A DNA stretch of 64,000 nucleotides from Isoetes taiwanensis (taxonomy: Eukaryota; Streptophyta; Lycopodiopsida; Isoetales; Isoetaceae). The stretch spans positions 16,809,415 to 16,873,414 of the forward strand of contig JAJEKV010000018.1 in NCBI GenBank assembly GCA_021234155.1, written 5' to 3'. The position numbers were made by a program, and so were the translations under genes. Below the pieces are notes generated by a model, which saw only the letters and a list, made by a program, of their open reading frames with translations, was not told the origin of the DNA and searched no databases. Positions 43,979-53,111 of the stretch are shown piece by piece; positions within the stretch are counted from its first letter, which is position 1, and every line of letters starts with the position of its first letter.

Positions 43979-45593
43979 GAGCAGCGAAAAAAGGATGGTT
44001 TCTTGGCCTTCCGCGGCTAGGGGCGGCGGGGAAAGGGGCCCTAATCCACTCAAGCTATCGACGCTGCCGGTGGCTGCAATTTTCTTCTGTTTCCAGATCT
44101 GATGGCTAGCACAAGGGTTTTGGTGTCTGGTTTTTTCAGATTCTGCCTCCATCTGCTTCCGTTTTCTGGTTTTCTTGGAGTTTCTTCATGGCGGCCTCTC
44201 CAGCCTTCTCAGATTATCCACTAAGCGTGGATCTTTGCTTTCTGATGCTTCCGCTAGGTAAGCATTGTGTTTTCCATTGAGCAGTTAGTGCGTGACAGCC
44301 CATTCGTGTTTTGCAACCCCAAGTCTTTGCTTTCAACTATCTCTGCTGCATCAAGGTATTTCGCCCAGATCTATAAGAATTTTTGAGAGATTTGAAGCTT
44401 TTCTTGCCGCTTTTTCCTTCCCAAATCCGCCCCCATAGCCACCGTTGCCCCTGTTTCCTTCCCAAATCCGCCCCCTATTGCCCCTTTTACCACTAAATTG
44501 TCCAGCTTATCCGCCATTACATCCGCCTCCTCATACCTACGCCCTTTCTTGAATTTCGCCTTTGTCCTTCCTTATCTCCATAGCTACTTTCGATTCTCTC
44601 AAGTTTAAGCAAAGAAAGGCGAGAAATGATGCAAATAGATCTGTGAGGCAGTCTGGTGGTAAATACGTAAATTTTTGTTTGGGCTGGCCTTTCTTTCCTT
44701 TGTGGATGCATGCAGGGAAATGGCTCAGATTGCCTATAAGGTTGAGTAATTAAGATCTTGGGGGCTATGAGAGAAGATGCTTCAAATTTCTAGATAATTG
44801 GCGGTATTTGTATTCTTCCCTCAGTGCAGTAATGCCGAAGCTTTTCCCTTCCTCTTGCTCTTTCCTACTAGCGGAAAGGTGTAGAGTTGTTTCTTGAAGA
44901 AAAAGAAGAAGAATAGATTAGCCTGTCTTCAGATTTTTTGATGAGATCGGAACTGGGATCTTCAATGCAGGATGAGTCATATTTTATTGAATTTTGTTTG
45001 AGATGCCGAGCTAGGGAATTTTATTGAGCAGGAGGAAGGCTATATATCTTGAGCCAGACTTTAGGGAGGAGTCTGGTAGCTGGGCTTTGAGGTCTAGCAC
45101 AGGCTGATTGCTTCATATCCCGACAATGCAGCATTTCTGATGGCTACATTCATTCTAGGCCGATTTGCATATATTCCTGGTACAATCAGTATTGATTAAT
45201 TTACCAGAATGGGTTAGTTGAAGGTGTTAGCTTCCTTGAGCAATCTGCGGGAGATTGCTCATGTTTTCTTCATGCCTTTCTCGGTTCGTCTCTACTCTTG
45301 CAAGAGGTGGTTCATAGAGCATTCAAGGTATATTTGTAGCTTGTGGAAAATTTATTTTTGTCTCCTGTAGTATTCCTCCAGCTGGGAAGATGTTGATTTG
45401 ATCCTGTAGTACTAGTTAGTTGGAAGAAGAGGTTTGAGGAAAAGTATAAGTACCAAGCTTCAAATATTATATTTGATCCACATGGGATCCTTTGTACTTC
45501 AAGGTTATTTGATCCTTGCGGGATCTTTTTGATGTAATTCTTCCTATCTGAATATAAATTTATCTTACCTTCAAAAAAAAAAAAAAAAAAAAA
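43979..45593 (+). mobile_element. 1.6-kb non-coding retro-insertion with poly(A) tail
   Basis: It is flanked by TTAATACTT at 43970-43978 and 45594-45602. Removing the insert and one copy restores the LINE reading frame across the junction (KFNT then FLLDNEKF). It begins GAGCAGCGAAAAAAGG, has a GC-rich first 200 bp and ends TATCTTACCTTC plus a run of about 20 A, the same TTC-A(n) ending as the L1s here. There is no ORF over about 70 codons. It is best explained as a non-autonomous L1 passenger or a retrocopy of a non-coding transcript. Confidence 0.85.
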
Positions 45594-47326
45594 TTAATAC
45601 TTTTCTTCTTGACAATGAGAAGTTTTGTTCCCAATTTAGGACCTTCTATGAGGAGCTCACTGGAAATTTAAATGAGAGTGATATTGTCGATAGACATTCA
45701 CATTCTATGAAACATTTCTATTCTAAAGTCAAGACAATTAAGGGTTGAATAAAAAATTGGTCTAAAACTAAGCATGAGGATTGCTGCAGACAGAAAAATC
45801 AGCTCCTGATGTATATGAAGGATATCAGATCTCTTCTTCAAAATGATCCTACAAACTCCAACCTTCAGGTGGGTGAGGAGATTTTAGAGAGAAGAATTAA
45901 GAACATTGAAGAGATGGAGGCAAAAAGTTCTGCTATCAGATGTAAAATTAAATATACTAATGATATGGATTCTGGCAGCACAAAATTCTTCTTTAGAGTT
46001 GCTAAAAGCAAGATGTTGAGAAATTCTATTACAGAAGTTAAGGATGATAATGGTAATAATTACACTTCTCATTCTGAGATTGCCAACTTCTTTAAAAGTA
46101 GATATATGGATCTTTTTCATTGCAGGCCAACCCCTACCAATGAAATTATAGAGGCAAATGACTTCATGAGTTTTGTGAACAATATCTTACCTTCTGCTCC
46201 AGAAAATATGGATGACTATGTCATTGCCTTACCTTCCCAAGAAGAAATCCTTAATACTCTTACCTCTTTTAGTAAGGGAAAATCTCCTGGCCCTGATGGT
46301 CTTCCTGCTGAATTTTATATTAAATTCTGGGACATTCTCAAAAATGATCTTACTTCCCTTGTGCATGCCTTCTGGAATGTTGAACATCTTCATCCTTCTA
46401 TCTCCAGTGGTTTTATCTTTTTGATTCCTAAAATTGATCACCCTTCCAAATTCCAAGATTGGAGACTATCTCTCTCACAAACACTACTTATAAGCTTTGT
46501 GCCAAAATCATTGCCTCGAGAATTAATGGCTTTCTGCAAAGGAATATCAGTCAAAATCAGTCTGCCTTTCTTCCAAGTAGGGATATTCTTGATAATTACG
46601 TGGCAGCTATAGAAGGGTTACATTGGAATAAGATCTGTAATCAAAATTGTATTCTTCTCAAACTGGACTTCAAACGTGCCTTTGACTCAGTCAGATGGGA
46701 TTTCTTGGACTGTGCTATGTCTAAACTTGGCTTTCCTCCTAAATTGATAAATCTTATCTTTGGCCTAAATTCCAGATCGAACTCGGCTGTTCTTGTAAAT
46801 GGTGTTCCTTTTGGCTTCTTTTCCCTATCATGTGGTGTTAGACAGGAATGTCCTCTAGCCCCTTATCTTTTTCTTGTGGCAGCTGAGTTGCTTACTAAGG
46901 CCATTATCTATTATCAGAATATTGGTCAAATCAAGGGGTTGAAACTTCCTGATTCTGATGAGTGTCTCACGATTCTTCAATATGCTAATGACATTTTCTC
47001 TTTCCTTGATGCAGACATGGCTAATATTGAATTCTTTCTCAAAATCCTAAATCAATTTTCAGCTGCCTCAGGCATTCAGCTTAACATTAACAAAAGCTTG
47101 ATCATTGGAGACATCCCTCATCATCACTTAGCTGGAATTAATGTTCTCTCTCCTGGCCATGCTACTAAACTGCTGGGAATCCCTCTTTCTATGAATCATA
47201 GTATTAAAGGCCTTTGGGATCCTATTCTTTCGAGAATTAAGAAGAAGCTGAACAATTACAGGAACTATCTTACTCTTGCTGGTAGAACCATTATTGCTAA
47301 TTCAGTTCTTGCAAGCTCTCATGTTT
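45594..47326 (+). pseudogene. L1 reverse transcriptase, catalytic box mutated
   Basis: After a TGA near 45748 the frame from 45809 runs SSAIRCKIKYTNDMDSGSTK, FFRVAKSKMLRNSITEVKDD and GKSPGPDGLPAEFYIKFWDI. A frameshift near 46470 moves it to the frame starting PISLTNTTYKLCAKIIASRI, QNQSAFLPSRDILDNYVAAI, LLKLDFKRAFDSVRWDFLD and GVRQECPLAPYLFLVAAELL (E where G is usual). The box reads ILQYANDIFSFLD: YAND instead of YADD, a lost catalytic Asp. The frame stops within ASSHV at 47326. The enzyme would be inactive. Confidence 0.88.
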
Positions 47327-49134
47327 AGTTCTCCACAGCCTTAGTTGCTCCCAAAAGTGTTTATTTGGAGTTGGAGAAAACTATTAGAAATTTCATATGG
47401 AAAGGGAGTCATCTTGTCAACTGGGGCTCTATATGTAAATCTAAGAATTCTGGTGGCCTCGGTTGTAAAAACTTGTTTCTTTAGGCTCAATCTTTAGCAG
47501 GAAGTTTGTTTGGAAGGCCATTCATGGAAGTCAATCTCCTGCTTATAAGTTTATCAGATTATGGATCAACCAAAGTCATCCTTATGGTCATCCCTCTATT
47601 CATCATCTGCTCCCTCACTCTGCATTCACTCATATGAAACCAGCCTCTAATATCTCACCCTTAATGGGTAATTTGATTAAGGCCTGGAATTCTATCTATC
47701 CTAGCTTTCAATTTATCTCAAGAGGATCTATCTATTTTCTGGAATCCTATTCTGGCTGATCAAAATTCTTCAGTTTTGGCAATTAAGCATCCAAGGAATT
47801 ATAAAAAAATGACATGAGGCTGGTCTAGATTATATCAGAGACCTTTTCTTAGGAGGGAGAGTCATTTCCTGGACTAGATTGAAAGAAATCATTAAGGGTA
47901 CTTCCTCTGACAAAAAAATCTTTACACATATCAGAACTCTCCTTTCAAATCTATCTCCAAACCCTGGGAAGGGTGACTGGTCTATAAATGGTAAAGGGGA
48001 CTATAAGGTTAGGAATGTGTACAATGCTCTATCTTCTAATATTGATGAAAGCAAAGCTATGCTGAAATGGTCTATTAATCACGATCAGCTTAAGGATCTT
48101 TTCCATAATGTCTGGAACTCTTATTGTCCTCCTAAAATATCATATTTCATTTGGCTTATTGCCAATGGCAGCTTGAACAATCTATACTCCTTATCAAAGA
48201 AAAATCCTAACATTATGGCAAACTGTCCTATGGCATGTGATAGAGTTGAGGATATGTGTCATGTATTCTTTTGTAGCAAACTTAATGATTTCTGGACTTG
48301 GATTGCTGGCAAATTTGGTATAGTAAATGATGGAAATCTTCTCTCCCTTATCCAATATGATGATAGATTTGTCAACACAATTATTTATATTGCTCTATGG
48401 AATATATGGAAATCTAGAAATTGTGTTTTGTATGGAAACAAAAAGGCCTTCTACCTTTTGGATAAAGCTGCATCTCCAATTTGACTTTGAAACTATTGCT
48501 ACTGCTCACAAAAAGAGATATGGAACTAACTATGACATGAATTGGGAGGCTCATGAAGAGTATAAGGGACATTATGATTTTCTTATTTCCAATTTGAATG
48601 TAGTAGATTCTAATATTTTCTTTTCTGGTGATCCTAGAGTATCTTGAATTCCTTTGTGGAGATGGAAGGAGTAAATTTGATGACAATTCTCCATTCAGTC
48701 AATCATCAAAGGATCAGACTATGCAGAACAACATTGCTACCTCAATGGAATCCTTTCTAATGAGAACTGGACATAGAAGATATCAGAAAGAAAGTGAGGA
48801 TTTGTGGGCTGCTATCTTCTGCAGGAAGGTAGTGCAAGTTCATTGTTTGTGGACTTTCTTGGCAAATCACAATTTCATCCTTACTGAGAGGCAGATGATA
48901 AGGTACAGGACAATGTACTACAATCACAAGCTCCTTGCTGATTTGTATGGATCTTTGTTGATTCTTTTGGAGGACAAGGACAAATTCCGCCTGTCCTATA
49001 GTAGCAATTGGTCTCCTGATCATTACATCTTCGGAACTACTGATGCATTCAATGCCTACTTCGGTCTTCTTCACTGGATCCTAGACATCACCTCCTTCTT
49101 GCTTCCCCCAAAACATGCTTCTGCTCTTGTTTAA
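47327..49134 (+). pseudogene. L1 connection domain, zf-RVT and C-terminal tail
   Basis: Frames 47879-48484 (GDYKVRNVYNALSSNIDESK, NSYCPPKISYFIWLIANGSL, then CPMACDRVEDMCHVFFCSKL: the zf-RVT finger) and 48628-49134 (SEDLWAAIFCRKVVQVHCLW, GTTDAFNAYFGLLHW) continue ORF2 past the RT. The second has no known domain and extends the usual L1 tail. Frameshifts separate the pieces. Confidence 0.7.
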
Positions 49135-49307
49135 TTTTGATCTAGCTTTACTTTTTTGGAATGTTAACCTTTTGGCAGGATTCTACAGTACAAACAACGT
49201 TGATCATACACATGAACTCCTCAACAAGCTGGACTCCTTCGGATTTTTCTTCATTCAAGACTCTACAGTTTCTCTATAGTTACTTATCTGTTACAGATTA
49301 TTACCTT

Positions 49308-50190
49308 TTTTTTTTTTTGTTGAAGGACGGCAGTCTATTATTCATGAAAAAATCAAGAAACATACAAGAGGTCTGTGAAATGGGACTCAAAACCTAGAGG
49401 ACTACGAAGTCCCCTAAGCAAAACCACCCATACACACAGTACATAATCAAATATCTTGTACCATCTTGAGGCGTTTAATAGCCTCATCACAATCAACATG
49501 TTCTACCACATCAATACAATCATTATTAGACATCGTATTATCTGAACTCTGGAGATTATGACGCGCAGGGGCCTCACGGCATACCTTCTTTGACCTCTTC
49601 CTTGCACGAGACCCCATCATGGCAACCTTTTTCCAAGTGGCATGTTGCCATAACGCTCTATTACTCGGACTATTAGGACAATCATCCATAACTATCTTAG
49701 ACGTATCAGAAGAAGAAGAAGAAGTGTCACCTTGAGGAATAAAAGGAACAATAGGTGCATGTGAAGGTACAAATGCAGGAACAATAGGCGTATACTTAGG
49801 TGCTAGAGACAACGTCGTTGGAGCTAGACGTATATCAACTTCACTCCTAGAAACATCACCTTGCGAAGTAAAAGGAACAATAGATGCAGAGGATGGTGCT
49901 AAAGACAGTGCCATTGGAACTGGATGTAAATCAACTTCCATAGCCGAGGAGTGTAAAACAACTGGCATAGGTTGATCATGAGTAGGTGCAGAATTAACAC
50001 CATGAACTTGAACCTGAGATAAAGCAGAAGGTTTAACAGAAGCTTGAGATACACGAGGGCCTCTATGAAAGCCAGCAAAAGCCTCTTTATCAGGAAATAA
50101 GCGAGCCAATTCTGGTCCATTCAAAAGCTTAAGATCCAATTTCTTATACCAAGGACCACTTTTAACCACTATACACTCTGGTAAAGGTTA
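49308..50190 (-). mobile_element. Nested insert 2: 5'-truncated L1 ORF1 fragment with TSD
   Basis: A T run at 49306-49319 (poly(A) of a minus-strand retrocopy) follows AGATTATTACCTT at 49295-49307. The same 13 bases recur at 50191-50203. The 3' UTR (GAAGGACGGCAGTCTATTAT on plus) resembles the L1 at 1881 (GAAGGACGTCAAGCTTTATT), so the source is an L1-like family. The 240-residue open frame it contains is listed below. Confidence 0.88.
49447..50169 (-). CDS. Intact L1 ORF1-like C-terminal frame in nested insert 2
   Basis: The frame is open from the 5' truncation point to TAA. It begins KSGPWYKKLDLKLLNGPEL and contains tandem-like stretches SLAPSSASIVPFTSQGD, SLAPKYTPIVPAF and SHAPIVPFIPQGDTSSSSSD. 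The C-terminus is basic, then acidic (GSRARKRSKKVC, VVEHVDCDEAIKRL). The start recalls the end of the DUF4283-type core of plant ORF1. As the 5' part is missing it is not a full gene, although no stop or frameshift has yet appeared, which points to a younger insertion than its host LINE. Confidence 0.5.
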   Translation of the reverse strand: MVKSGPWYKKLDLKLLNGPELARLFPDKEAFAGFHRGPRVSQASVKPSALSQVQVHGVNSAPTHDQPMPVVLHSSAMEVDLHPVPMALSLAPSSASIVPFTSQGDVSRSEVDIRLAPTTLSLAPKYTPIVPAFVPSHAPIVPFIPQGDTSSSSSDTSKIVMDDCPNSPSNRALWQHATWKKVAMMGSRARKRSKKVCREAPARHNLQSSDNTMSNNDCIDVVEHVDCDEAIKRLKMVQDI

Positions 50191-50364
50191 AGATTATTAC
50201 CTTCTTGATGTTTAAGAGATCATAGTTCTTGTACTATGAAGCTCTATTCTGGTTTTAAACTTATATTTTGGCATGTTTTTCTAGCAAAAAGCATGAACTT
50301 TGCTATGTACTTGAGATTTTATAATTAATGATAAAACCATCTCTTTCTTTCAAAAAAAAAAAAA

Positions 50365-50978
50365 GAATCGTGTGTCGCCACGATTCTCTAACCGCCCATG
50401 GAACCTCTAGACCCTGGGAAGGGGAGATGCAACCCTTCCTGCCTCATCAGACCGGGGAGATGCAACCCAGAGTAGTCTCGATAGGTGATGCCACGAGATT
50501 GCATATCCGGCAGGCTATAGTCACGCCAGAGCCCGATCTAGCCCATTTGCAAAGTATGCACAAAAGGGGCGGATGAAGTGGTCAACCCTAGCCATTGTTT
50601 ATAGTCTGCCCTGCCATTGTTATGCCTGCTCTATCTTGTGGCCTAACCGTCAGTCTACCTTCCCATGAGTCTGAGCCTTGGGTAGGAGTTCTCATGTTTT
50701 ATGGCATATGTTTATCTCTCTTGTATCTATGGATGGATGGATGGATGTGCTACCCTCGAGGTGTTTGATGTATTGTTATTGTTAGTGCTGACATTGTTTA
50801 TGCTACCGCTGTTATAGGAGCCCATAGGGGAAGGGCGCAAACACCTTCGTATCCCCTCCACGCTAGGGATACCCTGGAGTGCAGGATAGACGGATGGCCC
50901 GTGCGGTCGAAGGACCGGATGGGGGATTTCCTACGGAGTCTAAGGCCGAGCGCCGTATATTTTGTAAGGAGCGTCACA
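50365..50978 (+). mobile_element. LTR of the gypsy-like element, 3' part
   Basis: The LTR resumes directly after the LINE poly(A) and ends ...GTAAGGAGCGTCACA, the inverse of the TGTGACG start at 41310. TGCCTCATCAGACCGGGGAG matches CTGCCTCATCGGACTGGAGA in the related segment at 59265-59290. A short GGAT(G) microsatellite lies near 50730. Confidence 0.72.
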
Positions 50979-50979
50979 A

Positions 50980-50992
50980 TGGTATAAGAGCC
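50980..50992 (+). promoter_or_regulatory. Primer-binding site (initiator Met tRNA)
   Basis: TGGTATAAGAGCC differs by one base from TGGTATCAGAGCC, complementary to the 3' end of plant initiator Met tRNA. It starts one base after the LTR end CGTCACA. This identifies the upstream block as a 5' LTR and fixes the direction of the element as plus. Confidence 0.82.
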
Positions 50993-51125
50993 ATGTTCTT
51001 GGTTGACCAAGAACTAGCACTGACCATATCCCTAGCTAAGTACTAGTCCATTTTCTTATCCATAAGATATGGCCTGAATCAAATGCACAACTCGAAAATA
51101 TAGGAGCCCTAGGCACACCCCTTCC

Positions 51126-51459
51126 ATGGCGGAGGCTGCAATGGGTAGCGGCAAGAAGATCCCAGAGCACCTCAAGCCCAGAAGGGAGGAGGAGGAGCGC
51201 AAAGAGTCGTCCAACTCGACGGAAAAGGCCTTCCACACCTCTCACAAGCGGGCGCAGAGCAGCTCGTCAGGAGCTACCCAAAGAACATGGGAGACCGTCG
51301 AGCTCGGTGGCCGTCGGGCAAGTGAGGAGGAGTAGCAAAGCAGGGGCTCCTGTGAGGAAGGAGAAGCAAAGCCAGCTAGGAGGGAGGAGGAGCAAAGAAA
51401 ATGGAGAAGCAAAGAAGAAGAAGAAGTCAGCTCCAACAAGGAGAAAGACAAGGAGAAAA
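51126..51459 (+). pseudogene. Charged leader frames before the histone-fold ORF
   Basis: From the ATG at 51126 one frame reads MAEAAMGSGKKIPEHLKPR to a stop at 51333. A neighbouring frame without ATG stays open to about 51459 and is very basic (SAKSRPTRRKRPSTPLTSGR, VRRSSKAGAPVRKEKQSQ). Purine-rich DNA gives charged peptides in any frame, so the true frame cannot be chosen. Either may be the original N-terminus of the histone-fold protein. Confidence 0.3.
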
Positions 51460-52264
51460 TAGCAGAATGGCCGGAGGAGCGAGCCAAGAGGAAGAAGAGG
51501 GAGAGGGAGAAGGAGGAAAGGCGGAGGGAGAAGAGGCCCAAGAGGGACCAAGATCGCCCTCGAGGGACAGTTCATATCGAAGAACCTCGTCGGGAGGGGG
51601 AGGAAGAGGGGGAGGGGGAGGCGGCGGCGGCGGCGGGCGGGAGGAGGACGAGCCCAAGGAGGGCGCCGGGGAAACATCTAACCCCGACGCCCGTCCACCC
51701 TATTCGAAGTGGCCCAAGCCACCGAAGGTAGTGAAGAAGCAAAAGATAGGGGAACGCGAGTTCATGCTGAAGCATGACCACGAGTTCCAGAGAAGGAAGA
51801 AGGCATACCAAGAGTACCTCCAAAGGTGAAGGAGGTACAATGATTGGTATTGCAAGCAGAACATACAGAAGTACGTCAAGGGTGGGAGGCCGAAGAACCA
51901 GCTGAAGCTGCCACCACCACGGCCAGAGCCACCGAAGAAGGTCCACCACGGGCCTAATTCGAAGCACGCCCGGGTATTTCGGGAGATTAGGCACTTCCCG
52001 CAGTGTACTAATCTCCTGATCCAGAAGGCGTCGTTTGAACGGCTCCTTCGAGAAATTATGCAGGAGTTCCGGATCGATTATAGGGTCACATCCCTAACAG
52101 TCCGATCTCTGCAAGAGGCAGCAGAGGCGGAGCTGGTCCAGCTTTTCGAGGAGGGCAAGTGCGCCATCCATGCGAAGAGGGTGACGGTGATGCCCAAGGA
52201 TCTCCATCTGGCTAGGAGGATCCGTAAGGAGAAGCCCCGTAAGGATGTTAAATTATACATATAA
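51401..52264 (+). pseudogene. Histone H3-fold protein with long charged N-terminus, one in-frame TGA
   Basis: One frame runs from ATG 51401 to TAA 52262-52264 with a single TGA at 51827-51829. The first 142 residues are Glu-, Arg- and Gly-rich (EEEEGEGEGG, a 10-Gly run). After a basic linker ([18 protein letters not shown]) comes a complete H3 fold of about 95 residues: [85 protein letters not shown]. Compared with canonical H3, loop 1 has the same length (no CENH3-type insertion) and one residue is missing before CAIHAKRV. The classic H3 tail (ARTKQTARKS) is absent. The ORF lies 0.4 kb past the LTR primer site, where gag normally is. Confidence 0.88.
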
Positions 52265-52296
52265 AACTATCTTTTTGTGTAAGTCAAATTCTTATA

Positions 52297-52332
<36 letters not shown>

Positions 52333-52790
52333 AAGCACGAAAACCAAAAATTTTATTAATCAGAGAAAAAGTACAAAATTTACATGTCTCATCTAACTGT
52401 GTAAGCACAAAAAAATGCCACAGGAGCACGAGCCTGGAGCACAATGTACTTACTCCAAAATAGGAGACTAACGATAAGAATCAATTCGAAGATACTGAAT
52501 CCAGATGCGTTCCATCAGTTCTGATTCAAGGGAGGAACACTCATAGGCTGGCAATAACTTTTTCTGGGCCACCGTAATAACACTGTGTGCAGATGAATAA
52601 ATGCCCTGAAAGATGTGGTGTCTGCGAGCTCCTATATCGACCATAGGAGCCAACCGGAACCAAGATGAAATGCCCTTTGTTTAGCTAGAGACCATGCGTT
52701 GGGATAGGACGCCAAGAGGATGCGTCGGCAGTTCAATGTACTGTTAAATAAACCTTGTAGCCAGGACCATGCTGGTTGAACCTCAGGACA

Positions 52791-53111
52791 GGGTGAAAGC
52801 ATGCTAGGGTGTACTATCTAAAGTACTTTTTAGGGAGTGCGAAACTACCCATAAAAGTACCCAGCACTGGGTACTGGGAACTTGCATAAATGCTGCAATA
52901 AATAATAAGTTTGAGAGTTAATCCATTTATATTAGTCTCTAATAGTATTGTTATCCTTTAATACTATAGATTGACATGTTATTGACCTTCAATTCAAAAA
53001 TTTCGATTGATTTTAATGGAAAGAAAAAATAAAAAGTACCAGTTTTAAAAGTACCCAATGTAGGTACTTTTGAGGGTTCCAAAAGTGGTACACCGTAGCA
53101 TGCTTTTACCC
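52791..53111. mobile_element. 321-bp TIR element with 4-bp TSD inside the L1
   Basis: The left end is GGGTGAAAGCATGCTAGGGT then GTAC. The right end, on the other strand, is GGGTAAAAGCATGCTACGGT then GTAC: 22 of 24 match. GACA flanks both sides (52787-52790, 53112-53115). The L1 at 2270-2320 shows the uninterrupted site: with one GACA removed the two LINEs align without a gap over 44 bases. The inside carries AAGTAC/GTACTT motifs and the hairpin GTACCCAG-CA-CTGGGTAC at 52857-52874. There is no ORF. A 4-bp TSD excludes the common plant superfamilies; Sola-type elements use 4 bp. Confidence 0.88.

Larger units (their letters stand above)
42332..50364 (+). mobile_element. Plant L1-type LINE inserted in the LTR, carrying two nested insertions
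   Basis: Plus-strand order: ORF1 C-terminal part (42407-43192), endonuclease (43227-43978), nested insert 1 (43979-45593), RT (45594-47326), connection and zf-RVT (47400-49134), nested insert 2 (49308-50190), 3' UTR, poly(A) at 50352-50364. The left boundary is approximate. GGTTCGTCTGTCTC at 42318 and GAATCGTGTGTCGC at 50365 match at 10 of 14 positions and may be an old TSD. Stops, frameshifts and RT box changes show it is dead. Confidence 0.85.

Noticed and set aside
51242-51994. Leu/Ser/Pro-rich minus-strand ORFs
   Set aside because: Shadows of the purine-rich plus-strand histone-fold ORF.
51401-52264. Centromeric H3 (CENH3) as the identity of the H3-fold ORF
   Set aside because: Loop 1 has canonical H3 length and lacks the CENH3 insertion, so only the general H3 fold is claimed.
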